Shown here: positions 17,177-26,565 of the stretch, piece after piece
How positions within the stretch are numbered: position 1 is the first letter of the stretch
How the letters are laid out: every line of letters starts with the position of its first letter
NCBI RefSeq assembly: GCF_000758685.1
Contig: NZ_CP009286.1
Span: forward strand, 2,448,501 to 2,512,500
DNA from: Paenibacillus stellifer
GTDB taxonomy: Bacteria; Bacillota; Bacilli; Paenibacillales; Paenibacillaceae
Length of the DNA: 64,000 bases
Direction: 5' to 3'
Translations under genes and position numbers: made by a program
The notes under the pieces: generated by a model
What the model was told of the DNA's origin: nothing
The model's database searches: none
Seen by the model: the letters and a program-made list of their open reading frames with translations, nothing else

Positions 17177-17709
17177 AATGGAAGTCTCCTCAAAGCTCTT
17201 TTTATGGCTAAAAGATTACCATCTCCCCGGATTGCAAGTCAATAGCTGGAATTTGTCGTATAGCAAACATTGAGCATGGATAGGGTTCACAAGGAAGGCG
17301 TGCTGATTCGAAAGCCGAATAGTAAAGCTCCCCCGCAGAGGGAGAAGAGGAACATCCGGACCAGGTCCGGCCCTGCGTGAGAGCGGAGATCGCGATGCAA
17401 TCGTCCATAACCTTTGTCGGATTAGAACGACGGTTTGGCGTTGAGGCTGAAGCTTCGGGGCTTGTCTGTTCCCGCCGGCCTCGGGGTATGTTGCGCTGGA
17501 ACGGTTCCGATGCGTTAATAATAATAGATGGAGCTTATATTTTTCTTAAAATGGACTGAAGGTTGGCTGAATGTTTTGTGGCGAATCGCCGAATCCTCCC
17601 GGCCGCATGAAGGACATGCCAGTATGAAAGCGGATGCTTGAAAAAGCCTGTCCCGGTGTGCAACAATAGACGAGTCGATGATAACAGGCACAAGGAGGAT
17701 TTTGCGTTC
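17177..17709. other. intergenic region between divergent LacI and aldo/keto reductase genes
   Basis: No convincing gene is visible in 533 bp; the short frames have no ribosome sites and no protein-like composition. A possible reductase promoter is TTGAAA at 17639 with AACAAT 18 bp downstream. No operator was recognised. Confidence 0.5.
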
Positions 17710-18627
17710 ATGAGAACAATCAAGCTGGGAACGAGTAGTCTCGAAGTCCCTGTCGTTGCAGTCGGATGTATGCGCATTAACTCTCTGGACAAGTCCGGCG
17801 CTGAGGCCTTTGTGAAGACTGCTATTGAAGAAGGAGCCAATTTCTTTGATCATGCGGACATTTACGGCGCAGGGGAATGCGAGGAGATTTTCGCGGATGC
17901 GATCGGCATGAACGCCTCGGTTCGCGAGAGCATCATTCTTCAGTCCAAATGCGGGATTCGCAAGGGCATGTTCGACTTCTCCAAGGAGCATATTCTGGAC
18001 TCGGTAGACGGCATCCTGAAGCGGCTGAAGACCGACTATCTGGATGTTCTGCTGCTGCACCGTCCGGATGCATTGGTGGAGCCGGAAGAGGTGGCTGAGG
18101 CGTTCGATCAGCTGGAGCAGTCGGGCAAGGTCCGTCACTTTGGCGTATCCAACCAGAAGCCGATGCAGATCGAGCTGCTGAAGAAATACGTGAAACAGCC
18201 GCTGGTAGCGAACCAGCTTCAGCTCAGCATCACCAACGCTAAGATGATTTCACACGGCTTTAATGTCAATATGGAAAATGAAGCCGCGATCGACCGCGAC
18301 GGCAGCATTCTCGATTATTGCAGACTGCATGACATCACCGTTCAGCCCTGGTCGCCGTTCCAATACGGCTTCTTCGAGGGCGTGTTCCTCGGCAACGACA
18401 AGTTCCCCGAGCTGAACAAGGTTATTGACACGGTTGCCGCCAAATATGAGGTTACGCCGACAACGATTGCCATCGCCTGGCTGCTCCGGCATCCGGCAAA
18501 GATGCAGCCGGTAATCGGCACCATGAATCTGGAACGGCTGAAGGACTGCTGCGCAGCGGCTGAGATCACTTTGACCCGTGAGGAATGGTACGAAATTTTC
18601 CGTGCGGCGGGCAATGTGCTGCCATAA
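17710..18627 (+). CDS. aldo/keto reductase
   Basis: NADPH-dependent (beta/alpha)8 oxidoreductase of 305 residues. The catalytic tetrad is visible: Asp in FFDHADIYGAG, Tyr in the same motif, Lys in LQSKCGIRKG and His in LDVLLLHRPDAL. The cofactor-binding end is VIGTMNLERLKDC. It resembles the YdhF/YcsN-type AKRs. ATG at 17710 follows AAGGAGG, with rather long spacing of about 11 bases. The gene is single, with no functional link to its neighbours. The substrate is unknown; members reduce a wide range of aldehydes and ketones. Confidence 0.87.
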   Translation: MRTIKLGTSSLEVPVVAVGCMRINSLDKSGAEAFVKTAIEEGANFFDHADIYGAGECEEIFADAIGMNASVRESIILQSKCGIRKGMFDFSKEHILDSVDGILKRLKTDYLDVLLLHRPDALVEPEEVAEAFDQLEQSGKVRHFGVSNQKPMQIELLKKYVKQPLVANQLQLSITNAKMISHGFNVNMENEAAIDRDGSILDYCRLHDITVQPWSPFQYGFFEGVFLGNDKFPELNKVIDTVAAKYEVTPTTIAIAWLLRHPAKMQPVIGTMNLERLKDCCAAAEITLTREEWYEIFRAAGNVLP

Positions 18628-18639
18628 CGGGCGTACCCG

Positions 18640-18880
18640 TACATGCATGTATTCGCGGATAAATGAAATGATCCATACGATGAAAAATGGGTATTCGGAT
18701 TTTATTGTGGAGAATGGCTAATAATTTGCCCTTCTCCATTTTCTCAATCAAGGTGGAAATGTCGATTCCAAGAGGCTCGATACGCTCACGAACGACGCTA
18801 ATTGGGAAGTATTTTAACTTGTCGCATGAGCGGTTCAGCTCTTTATCTCGGACACCATGATGCCGTGCCAGCCGCTCACA
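18640..18880 (-). pseudogene. open, protein-like remnant without start
   Basis: The minus strand is open without a start codon for about 80 codons downstream of the reductase. It reads protein-like segments such as LARHHGVRDKELNRSCDKL and VRERIEPLGIDISTLIEKME. A stop at 18883 interrupts it upstream. I do not recognise the family. It lies in the AT-rich stretch that also holds the IS insertion and is probably a decayed gene; chance openness cannot be excluded. Confidence 0.3.
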
Positions 18881-19168
18881 TCACATTAGCCACGCTTATT
18901 CCAACCCACCATGTCTAACCTCTTTGACAACAAGTCCTATTTTATACATAAATTCATGAGGCGCTAAACCGTAGATTAATGTACGCGACAAGAAACGTTG
19001 TCAGGTATTGTGCATTAAAGCTGATTTTAATCGAGGGAGGGCATTTATGAAAACAAGACTTAATCATGTAAGAATAAATGTGTCCGATATTAATCAAGCT
19101 TTAAAATGGTATGAAGAAATTTTAGGTTTTGAATATGATAGTGGCTGGCCGCCTGAAAATCCTACTTA

Positions 19169-19175
19169 TTATGAT
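19169..19175. repeat. target-site duplication, left copy
   Basis: TTATGAT directly precedes the left end of the IS and is repeated at 20693-20699 after its right end. Confidence 0.88.
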
Positions 19176-20692
19176 CTCAACTTTCGCAGCTTGAAATCGG
19201 TAGATAAGCCTTGATGTAACTGGGCAAAGCGGCAATCCAATGCTGGAGTTGACGCCCAATCAGGGACGAAAGTTTTTTGCCCGCTTGCGAGGCCACTTCT
19301 TGAATCAACTCGAGCAACTGTTGTAAAGCGCTCACCCAATCGAGCGTTCCGACTTCGTCACATAGCAAATAAAATAAACCGCCAAACGAGCGAGAATCTG
19401 TGCTCTGCCGATGCTGCCAAGCGAGCAGAATATAGCGCGAAAATACTACAGTGGTGTGGCTGACGAGCAAATCGTACGAGCGGCCCTGAAACTCTTTTTG
19501 CAAGCGCAGTAGCGATTTCACGCACTTAAAGAAGACCTCTATGTCCCAGCGCATCCGGTAAACCCGGATGATCTCCTGAGCGGTCAAACTCAGGTCGGTC
19601 GAAAGAAGAGCCAGCCATTCATTTTTCTTGGAACGATGACGAACGAACAAGAGCCTCACCGGGATTCCCGGTGCGAGCTCCGTTTGGATTAAGCGAAGAA
19701 TGTTGCGGTTCTTTTCCTCCACACGCGGTGCAGCGGCGTACAGTTCCTTGAGGCTGAGTCGCTTTCCGTCCACGAGATAGCGCTTGTTATCGTTTTTCAC
19801 CATGCCGATGACTTGCAGCTTGCGCTGGAGAACTTCCGCAATCAGCGGCGCATGCGTGAACCAACTGTCCATCAGGACGTACGAGGCCGAAAGGCCAGCT
19901 TGTATCGTACGATCCAGCATGGCCGCGATCACTTGTGGGGCCGAGCACAGCGCTTCTTGCCGGCGCTTGTATCCGTGACTACGCTTGTCGATGTCATCCG
20001 ACATGCCGTTGATGGCGGACTTCGAGGAACTCAGCAGTGCAAAGTCCACAGGGACGAAGGAATGGCCATCGGACCAACCCATGGTCAGCATACGAAACCC
20101 TTTGTAGAACGCGCCGGTCGCATGATCCTTGAACCGCGCCAGCATCTCGACCGCTTTGCTCCGGTTACGCTCAAACATGGAATCGTCGAAGATGAACGCG
20201 GTCACGCGGTTCACCGAAGTCAAGGCTTCCATTCGCGCGATCGTTTCGCCGCTCAGCAAGAATAAAAATCGCCGCCACGCATAGCTGCTGTGATTCAAGA
20301 ATCGGTATATCGCATCCTTGGCGGGGAACGCTTCGGCTTTGTTGCTTTCTAGCAGCCGAAACCAGTTTTTCTGGTGAAAAAGCAGCAGGAACACAAGACG
20401 GAACAAGTAAGCGCAGGTAAAGCCGAACTTCTTCTTGAAACCCGCCGCACGCAAGTGTTTCAGCACGTTCAATTCCTGAAAAGCTGGCTTGATTTCATTT
20501 GGCAGTTGATCCAGTGACTGTTGTTGGTCTATCATAGAGAAGACACCTCTTCTGTGTGGTAGTGATTGCTCGTCACTCTCACTTTACCAAACGAAGGGGT
20601 GTTTTTCTATTTTCGTCAAGACGCCTATCCAAATGCGTTTAAGTCCTTGTTGTATCTGCCTTTAAAGCGATTTTGGCTCTGCGAAAGTTGAG
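19176..20692 (-). mobile_element. complete IS4-family insertion sequence, 1517 bp
   Basis: Terminal inverted repeats start with 14 identical bases, CTCAACTTTCGCAG, at 19176-19189 and, inverted, at 20679-20692; imperfect similarity (a shared AAATCG block) extends inward to about 24 bp. A 7-bp duplication TTATGAT flanks the element. One transposase fills it on the minus strand, and its stop codon lies inside the left terminal repeat. Ends, duplication and coding frame are all intact, so the element looks recent and potentially mobile. It splits a VOC gene. Confidence 0.92.
19177..20535 (-). CDS. IS4-family DDE transposase
   Basis: Transposase of 452 residues. The DDE acids are in FIFDDSMFERNRS (first Asp), SYVLMDSWFTHAP (second Asp) and the Y-(2)-R-(3)-E-(6)-K signature YRMRWDIEVFFKCVKSL, which defines IS4-type enzymes. 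An N-terminal helical region (LRAAGFKKKFGF) probably binds the ends. ATG at 20535; no internal stop or frameshift is present. The C-terminus ISSCES is encoded by the terminal repeat itself. Cut-and-paste transposition is the family mechanism. Confidence 0.92.
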   Translation of the reverse strand: MIDQQQSLDQLPNEIKPAFQELNVLKHLRAAGFKKKFGFTCAYLFRLVFLLLFHQKNWFRLLESNKAEAFPAKDAIYRFLNHSSYAWRRFLFLLSGETIARMEALTSVNRVTAFIFDDSMFERNRSKAVEMLARFKDHATGAFYKGFRMLTMGWSDGHSFVPVDFALLSSSKSAINGMSDDIDKRSHGYKRRQEALCSAPQVIAAMLDRTIQAGLSASYVLMDSWFTHAPLIAEVLQRKLQVIGMVKNDNKRYLVDGKRLSLKELYAAAPRVEEKNRNILRLIQTELAPGIPVRLLFVRHRSKKNEWLALLSTDLSLTAQEIIRVYRMRWDIEVFFKCVKSLLRLQKEFQGRSYDLLVSHTTVVFSRYILLAWQHRQSTDSRSFGGLFYLLCDEVGTLDWVSALQQLLELIQEVASQAGKKLSSLIGRQLQHWIAALPSYIKAYLPISSCES

Positions 20693-20699
20693 TTATGAT
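20693..20699. repeat. target-site duplication, right copy
   Basis: TTATGAT, matching the copy at 19169-19175 on the other side of the IS. Confidence 0.88.
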
Positions 20700-20979
20700 T
20701 TTATATCAGAGGAAGGTGCAACCTTTGCGATAATGGAAGTGAAGGGTGAAAAATCTTATGGCAGACTTAATTTTAATGTTGATGAGGTAGAGGAGCTTTG
20801 GGAAAGGCTAAAGGACAAAGTTGAGGTTATTGAACCTTTGTTTGATACACCCTGGGGCACTAAAAAATTTACAATTAAGGACTTGGACGGAAATGAATTA
20901 GGGTTTGGGCGGTGAAACTATGATCACTAAAAATCTCCCTTTGAATTCAATATTCATTGCAATGACCAATTTATATGCC

Positions 20980-21009
20980 AAAAAGCCAGCCATAATCGGC
21001 TGGCTTTTC
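20980..21009. terminator. bidirectional terminator
   Basis: AAAAGCCAGCC / GGCTGGCTTTT stem with a six-base loop between the broken VOC gene and the convergent NAD synthetase gene; usable in both directions. Confidence 0.8.
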
Positions 21010-21123
21010 TGCTAAATTAATTACCAAAATTAATTGCCAATTTGCTGCAAGAACGCTTATCGGTTGACCTCTTTGCACCTCAATACGGAATCCGTTATTC
21101 ACATGTAGGTACGGCTTGCTGCG

Positions 21124-23073
21124 TTACAGATCCTCAATCTCCTTCAGCCACAGAGCGGCGGAAGCATCGCTTGGCATGCGCCAGTCTCCGCGCGGCGACA
21201 GGCTGACCGTACCGACCTTCGGGCCGTCAGGGAGGCAGGAGCGCTTGAACTGCTGGGAGAAGAAGCGGCCGTAGAAGACGCGAATCCACTGCACCAGCTG
21301 TTCTCTGGTGAAAATGCCCTTGAAGGCGTGCTCGGCCAGATACAGAATTTTGGCCGGCGGCGCTCCAGTGCGAAGCATGTAGTACAGGTAGAAATCATGC
21401 ACATCGTACGGGCCGAGAATATTCTCCGTCAGCTGCGCGATCTCGCCGGTAGGCGAAGGCGGCAGAAGCTCGGGGCTGATTCCGGTCGCGATGATGTCAT
21501 GCAGATACTTCTGCGCGGTCTCATCCGCTTCGTGATCGGCGTACCACTGGACGACGTACTTAATGAGCGTCTTCGGAATCCCTGAGTTGACGCCGTACAT
21601 CGACATATGGTCGCCGTTATAGGTGCACCAGCCAAGCGCCAGCTCGGACAGGTCGCCCGTGCCGATGACGATGCCGCCGTTCTTGTTGGCTAGATCCATC
21701 AGAATCTGCGTGCGCTCTCTGGCCTGGACATTCTCATAGGTCAGGTCGTGAACGTCCTTGTCATGGCCGACGTCCTCAAAATGCTGCAGACACGCCGCCT
21801 TGATGTCCACGACCATCATGGTTGCGCCGAGCGCCTTGATCAAGCCGACGGCGTTGTCGTAGGTCCGGTTCGTCGTGCCGAAGCCGGGCATCGTCACGGC
21901 CAGTACGTCGCTCGCCGGACGGCCGAGCAGCTGCATGGACCGCACGGCCACGAGCAGCGCCAGCGTGGAGTCAAGACCGCCGGAGATGCCGATGACCGCC
22001 TGCTTCGTGCCGATATGGCGGATGCGTTTCATCAAGCCGGAGGTCTGGATGGACATAATCTCCTGGCAGCGCTCGTCCCGCTGCAACGGGTTGCCGGGCA
22101 CGAAAGGATTGGTGACCACCCTGCGTGCCAGCTCCCGGACTTCAACGTCCGAAGGGGCCGGATTGGAGTAGGATATTTCGCGGTAATCGCCCGCTCCCTT
22201 GCCGGCACGGAACGTGCCCATCACCATCCGGGAATACTGGATTCTCGGAATGTCGATATCGGCGTAGGTCAGCCGGGTCTCATGTGTGAACCGTTCCGAT
22301 TCCGCAATCGTTACGCCGTTCTCGGCGATGATGGAATGTCCGCCGAAGACGACATCCGTCGTGGATTCGCCCGTATTGGAGCCGGCATACACATAGGCCG
22401 CTACGCAGGAAGCGGATTGGCTCGAAACGAGCTGGCGCCGGTAGTCGGCCTTGCCGACCAGCTCGTTGCTGGCCGACGGGTTGAACAGCAGCACCGCGCC
22501 CGCCTGGGCGAGCCGGCTGCTCGGAGGTATGGGAACCCATAGGTCCTCGCAAATCTCCACGCCGAAGACCAGATTATTGCTTGCTTCGCAGACGAACATC
22601 AGGTCGGCGCCGACCGGAATCTCCGCTCCGTCAATCTTGATCGTCTTCGACTCCAGCTCCTCGGAGCCCGCGAACCAGCGGGGCTCATAGAACTCGCTAT
22701 AGCCCGGAATGCAGGTCTTGGGTACAATTCCGAGAATGCTTCCATTCTGCAGCACGGCGGCGCAGTTGAAGAGACGGCCCCGGATATCGATCGGCAGACC
22801 CGCAATGACGATTATGTCATGTCCGGTTGTATAGGCTGCGATGTCCCGCAGCGCATCCAGCGCGGAATCCAGCAGACGCCGCTGCATGAACAAATCCGCG
22901 CAGGTATAGCCTGTTATGCTCAGTTCGGGCAGCACCAGATATTCCACCTGGCTCTGACGGGCCAGGTCAATTGCTTCCTTGATCTTACCCGCATTAAACG
23001 AACAGTCGGCCACCCGCAGCTCGGGTGAGGCGGCGGCCACTCTGGAGAATCCGTATTTCTGCAATTTGTTCAC
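21124..23073 (-). CDS. nadE: glutamine-dependent NAD+ synthetase
   Basis: Two-domain enzyme of 649 residues that converts deamido-NAD+ to NAD+ with ATP and glutamine. The N-terminal nitrilase-like glutaminase has its Glu in LPELSITGYTC, its Lys in GIVPKTCIPGY and its nucleophilic Cys in GVEICEDLW. The C-terminal synthetase has the PP-loop GISGGLDSTLALL near 365, GTGDLSELALGW and the closing RSCLPDGPKVG. The full length is typical of the bacterial glutamine-dependent type (about 640-680). The start is GTG at 23073, with AGAGGA close upstream. The gene stands alone. No NiaR site was recognised. Confidence 0.93.
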   Translation of the reverse strand: MNKLQKYGFSRVAAASPELRVADCSFNAGKIKEAIDLARQSQVEYLVLPELSITGYTCADLFMQRRLLDSALDALRDIAAYTTGHDIIVIAGLPIDIRGRLFNCAAVLQNGSILGIVPKTCIPGYSEFYEPRWFAGSEELESKTIKIDGAEIPVGADLMFVCEASNNLVFGVEICEDLWVPIPPSSRLAQAGAVLLFNPSASNELVGKADYRRQLVSSQSASCVAAYVYAGSNTGESTTDVVFGGHSIIAENGVTIAESERFTHETRLTYADIDIPRIQYSRMVMGTFRAGKGAGDYREISYSNPAPSDVEVRELARRVVTNPFVPGNPLQRDERCQEIMSIQTSGLMKRIRHIGTKQAVIGISGGLDSTLALLVAVRSMQLLGRPASDVLAVTMPGFGTTNRTYDNAVGLIKALGATMMVVDIKAACLQHFEDVGHDKDVHDLTYENVQARERTQILMDLANKNGGIVIGTGDLSELALGWCTYNGDHMSMYGVNSGIPKTLIKYVVQWYADHEADETAQKYLHDIIATGISPELLPPSPTGEIAQLTENILGPYDVHDFYLYYMLRTGAPPAKILYLAEHAFKGIFTREQLVQWIRVFYGRFFSQQFKRSCLPDGPKVGTVSLSPRGDWRMPSDASAALWLKEIEDL

Positions 23074-23316
23074 CTGTCCTCTTGAAAGATATGAGTGTCG
23101 TTTCGCTTTCCTTAATTTAGCACAACCGCATCCGCTGCAACAATGGACGAAGCCGTGTCGCCCTTAAGAAGGGGTCATGATATGTAAGCAATTGTAATGT
23201 AACCCGGCCGCCGGCCGCGGTAAGACGAACGTTCCCCGAGGCAGGCTTCTTCGGGTCGATTCCCTTCTACGGATCGGTCCACGGACATAACCGAAGCATG
23301 TCTAATATAGAGGCGC

Positions 23317-23763
23317 TCATTGCTCCGGCCAGCCCGCCATAAGGATAGCGGCAATGAACAGAAGCTGGATGAGCAGGCGGATCTCAAGAGCCGGGACCGG
23401 CCGGCCGCCGATGCTCAGCCCCATCCGCGACGCATGAACGTTCGCCGGGAACATGGCGATCAGCAGAATCGCCAGACACCAGGAGGCGGACTGGGCAATC
23501 GGTGGAATGAGCAAGCCGGAGGCGCCCGCAATTTCGAGACAGCCGGTGAGCGTAACCATGAAGCCGGGTTTGTATAATGAGGGCGGCACCATCGCGACGA
23601 GATCGGCGCGCCGCCGTCCGAAGTGGGCAGAGGCGCCCGTGATCAGCATGAGCGCACAGGCGATCTGCAGCGGATGCTGCCATTCGTCCAAGTAGTCCAG
23701 GCCGAGCAGGCCCAAGAGACGGAGCAGCACGAAAGACGCAATCAGTACGATGAACGGAACCAT
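23317..23763 (-). CDS. DoxX-family membrane protein
   Basis: Four-helix membrane protein of 148 residues with the DoxX pattern: PGFMVTLTGCLEIAGASGLL in the second/third helix and a FPANVHA turn before the last segments. ATG at 23763 follows CAGGAGGG at eight bases. It lies 40 bp downstream of a LysR regulator on the same strand, so the two are probably cotranscribed. DoxX-like proteins are linked to quinone or thiosulfate oxidation and to oxidative-stress membrane complexes, but the biochemical role of this small type is unsettled. Confidence 0.78.
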   Translation of the reverse strand: MVPFIVLIASFVLLRLLGLLGLDYLDEWQHPLQIACALMLITGASAHFGRRRADLVAMVPPSLYKPGFMVTLTGCLEIAGASGLLIPPIAQSASWCLAILLIAMFPANVHASRMGLSIGGRPVPALEIRLLIQLLFIAAILMAGWPEQ

Positions 23764-23803
23764 GTGCAATCCCTCCTGATCAGCGGATTCATCCAAGACC
23801 TTT

Positions 23804-24670
23804 CTACTCTCCAAACCTCTCGAAGAAATGGTCGGCCAGCGCCGAACTGAATCTTCCTTTCATCCGTACGGCGGCAATCCGGGTCCGCAGCGAATCGCTG
23901 TTAATTACTTTATAGAGCAGATTGTCCCGGCTTACAAGTCCGAAAGCGGATCTCGGGACAATTCCGATGCCGAGGCCCGATCCGGCCCAGGTCAGTGTCG
24001 TCCGGGCATCGTCGTTCATACAGAAGATGTCCGGCTCGAAGCCGTTCTCCAGGCAGGCGTCCGTAATCAGCTGCTCGAAGCGGCGGTAAATGATAAGCGG
24101 CCGGTCCTTCAGTTCGCCGAACTCGATGGAAGAACGGCTCTCTGCGAACGCGAGCTCGCGGGTCATGACGGCGATCATCGGCTCGGATTCGGCATACCGG
24201 CATTCCAGGCTGGAAGCGTGGAAGGGGGTGCGGATTATCCCGATTTCCACGATGCCCCGGTTCAGGAGGTCGAGGATTTTGAAGGTGTTCCCCTCATGAA
24301 TGTCGAATTTCACGCCTTCGTACGCACGATGGAACTCGCTGAGCCGGTCCTGAAAAAGCGCCGAGCCGGACGATGACACCGTTCCGATCGAGAGCGTCCC
24401 CGTCATCCCTTTGACATGCTCGCCGAGCTCCCTGGCAGTCCGGTCGGCCAGCTCAAGAATCTGCCTCGCCCGGTCTCTCAACATAACTCCGGCGTCGGTC
24501 AGCCGGATGCTGCGGGGACCCCGCTGGACAAGCTGCACTCCCAGCTCTTCCTCCAGCTGCTTCAACTGCTGGCTCAGGGGAGGCTGAGCCATTTGCAGCT
24601 TGCGCGCTGCGGAGGTGATTTGTCCTTCCTCCGCGATCGTCAGGAAATATTTAAGCTGTCTCAAATCCAT
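23804..24670 (-). CDS. LysR-family transcriptional regulator
   Basis: Regulator of 288 residues. The N-terminal winged HTH is MDLRQLKYFLTIAEEGQIT followed by SAARKLQMAQPPLSQQLKQL, and the C-terminus is a LysR_substrate effector domain beginning TGTLSIGTVSSSG. ATG at 24670 matches the usual LysR beginning and has GAGAG six bases upstream; ATG at 24682 is in frame but has its purine tract too close. It is divergent from an ABC exporter operon, with an inverted repeat (AATCCA...TGGATT) between them, and probably regulates that operon and its own DoxX partner. It resembles YybE/CitR-type regulators of Bacillus; the effector is unknown. Confidence 0.88.
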   Translation of the reverse strand: MDLRQLKYFLTIAEEGQITSAARKLQMAQPPLSQQLKQLEEELGVQLVQRGPRSIRLTDAGVMLRDRARQILELADRTARELGEHVKGMTGTLSIGTVSSSGSALFQDRLSEFHRAYEGVKFDIHEGNTFKILDLLNRGIVEIGIIRTPFHASSLECRYAESEPMIAVMTRELAFAESRSSIEFGELKDRPLIIYRRFEQLITDACLENGFEPDIFCMNDDARTTLTWAGSGLGIGIVPRSAFGLVSRDNLLYKVINSDSLRTRIAAVRMKGRFSSALADHFFERFGE

Positions 24671-24724
24671 GTAATCTCTCATCCCTTGGAATTTTAGATA
24701 TGAAAAAAGTATGGAACAAATACG

Positions 24725-24748
24725 AATCCAATATTATTAATATGGATT
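24725..24748. promoter_or_regulatory. candidate LysR operator
   Basis: AATCCA and TGGATT arms 12 bp apart, with further A/T symmetry inside (ATATTA / TAATAT offset by one base). It lies between the divergent LysR gene (24670) and ABC exporter (24808), where LysR proteins normally bind. Confidence 0.5.
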
Positions 24749-24807
24749 TGGATATGTCATAATCATAACGGTGTTGAAGTGAGAATCCAATGGGTGGAGT
24801 GCAGGCA

Positions 24808-26565
24808 ATGAATAAAATATCGATCTTTCTTAAACCTTATCGCAAGCAACTGATTATCGGGCCGATCTTCAAGCTGTTCGAAGCGATTCTGGAGCTTCTG
24901 CTGCCGACAATCGTCGCGCTGATCGTCAACAAGGGAATCGGGGGCCATGATTCGTCCTATGTGTACCGGATGGGCGGCCTCATGCTGCTGATGTCCATAC
25001 TCGGCTTCGCATGCTCGATGGTGTGCCAATACTCGGCCTCCCGGGCGTCCCAGGGCTTCGGGACCCGGCTGCGGAACGCCATATTCAAGCATATTTCCTC
25101 GTTGTCCTACGCCGAGCTGGACCGATTCGGGACGCCGTCCCTGATCAACCGGATTACGAGCGACGTCAACCAGCTGCAGCTTGCGGTCGCGATGCTGATC
25201 CGGCTCGTCATCCGCGCGCCGTTCATCGTCATCGGCGCCATCATCATGGCGATGTTCCTCGACCTGCGGCTGTCGCTGATCCTGCTGGCGGCGGCGCCGG
25301 TATTCGGTGTGCTTATTTACTGGATCATCTCGCGTTCTTCTCCGCTGTACCGGCTTTACCAGCAGAAGCTGGACCGGATCGCGCAGGTGCTCAGCGAGAA
25401 CTTCTCCGGCATCCGGGTCATCCGGGCATTTGCCAAGCGGGCCAAGGAGCGTGCACGGTTCGCCGAATCCTCGGATGAGGTGATGTCCACGGCGCTGCGG
25501 GTCGGACGCATTTCGGCGCTGCTCAGTCCGTTGACCTCGCTTGTGGTCAATGCCGCCATTCTCGCCATTCTGTGGGTGGGCGGCCTGCATATTGACGCCG
25601 GCCGGCTGTCTCAGGGTGAAATCATCGCATTTATTAATTATGTTACCCAGATTCTGCTGGCGTTGATTGTCGTATCGAATCTGGTCATTATTTTCACGAA
25701 GGCGAATTCCTCGCTTGCCCGGGTGAACGAGGTTCTCTCCACGGTCAGCTCCATCGCAGACCCGCAGGAGAACTGGCAGGCGAAGCCTGCCGGCTTCCCG
25801 GTCGTCTCCGGCTCTTCCGTTCCGGCCATCGAATTTGACTGCGTATCGTTCGGGTACAGCAGAGGCAGCGAGCTTGCACTGAGTGACATTACGCTCACGA
25901 TTCGGCAGGGAGAGACGATTGGGCTGATCGGAGGCACCGGCTCCGGCAAATCGACATTCATTCAGCTGATTCCGCGCTTCTACGAGGCTTACTCGGGTGA
26001 AATTCGGGTGAACGGAGTCAATGTGAAGGATTACCCGCTCCGGCAGCTCCGGGAGCTGGTCGGTATCGTGCCGCAGAAAGCCGTGCTCTTCACAGGCAGC
26101 ATCGCGGATAATATCCGCTGGGGCAAGACTGATGCCACAGATGAGGAGATTCGGAAAGCTGCTTCCATCGCCCAGGCGGAGGAGTTCGTCTCCAGACTTC
26201 CGGAAGGGCTGGATACTCCGGTCGCAAGAGGCGGGCTGAACCTGTCCGGCGGACAGAAGCAGCGGCTGACGATCGCCAGGGCGGTTGCCGGAAATCCGGA
26301 AATTCTGATTCTTGATGATTCCTCTAGTGCTCTGGATTTCGCCACGGACGCGGCGCTCCGGCGGGCATTGAAGGAGAGCCGCGCGGGGAAGACGACGCTT
26401 GTCGTCTCCCAGCGGGTCAGCACCGTCATGCAGGCTGACCGGATTATCGTCTTCGACGACGGGGCTATCGCCGGCATGGGCCGGCATGAAGAACTGCTCG
26501 GCAGCTGCGAGATTTACCGGGAAATCTGCAATTCCCAGCTGACCGGAGAGGAGGCGGCAAGATGA
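24808..26565 (+). CDS. heterodimeric ABC exporter, subunit with degenerate catalytic site
   Basis: Half-transporter of about 585 residues: six transmembrane helices (residues 1-310), then a nucleotide-binding domain with Walker A GGTGSGKST, Q-loop VPQKAVLFTGS, signature LSGGQKQR and Walker B LILDDSSSALD. The residue after the Walker B Asp is Asp rather than the catalytic Glu, a hallmark of the degenerate site of heterodimeric exporters such as BmrC/LmrC and YfiB. ATG at 24808 follows GGTGGAG; ATG at 24790 is also possible. Its 3' end overlaps the partner gene by four bases (ATGA). Family members export drugs, lipids or peptides; the substrate here is unknown. Confidence 0.9.
   Translation: MNKISIFLKPYRKQLIIGPIFKLFEAILELLLPTIVALIVNKGIGGHDSSYVYRMGGLMLLMSILGFACSMVCQYSASRASQGFGTRLRNAIFKHISSLSYAELDRFGTPSLINRITSDVNQLQLAVAMLIRLVIRAPFIVIGAIIMAMFLDLRLSLILLAAAPVFGVLIYWIISRSSPLYRLYQQKLDRIAQVLSENFSGIRVIRAFAKRAKERARFAESSDEVMSTALRVGRISALLSPLTSLVVNAAILAILWVGGLHIDAGRLSQGEIIAFINYVTQILLALIVVSNLVIIFTKANSSLARVNEVLSTVSSIADPQENWQAKPAGFPVVSGSSVPAIEFDCVSFGYSRGSELALSDITLTIRQGETIGLIGGTGSGKSTFIQLIPRFYEAYSGEIRVNGVNVKDYPLRQLRELVGIVPQKAVLFTGSIADNIRWGKTDATDEEIRKAASIAQAEEFVSRLPEGLDTPVARGGLNLSGGQKQRLTIARAVAGNPEILILDDSSSALDFATDAALRRALKESRAGKTTLVVSQRVSTVMQADRIIVFDDGAIAGMGRHEELLGSCEIYREICNSQLTGEEAAR

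Larger units (their letters stand above)
19047..20915 (+). pseudogene. VOC/glyoxalase-like gene interrupted by an IS4-family element
   Basis: The first part (19047-19175) begins MKTRLNHVRINVSDINQALK, a typical vicinal-oxygen-chelate N-terminus with GAGGGAGGG upstream. The second part (20693-20915) reads SEEGATFAIMEVKGEKS and ends TIKDLDGNELGFGR, the second half of the same fold. Removing 19176-20692 plus one 7-bp duplication joins the frame exactly as PTYYDFISEEGAT, giving an uninterrupted protein of about 115 residues. The gene is far more AT-rich than its surroundings, suggesting acquisition from another source before the insertion. Function before disruption is unknown; relatives include lactoylglutathione lyases and resistance proteins. 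Confidence 0.88.
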
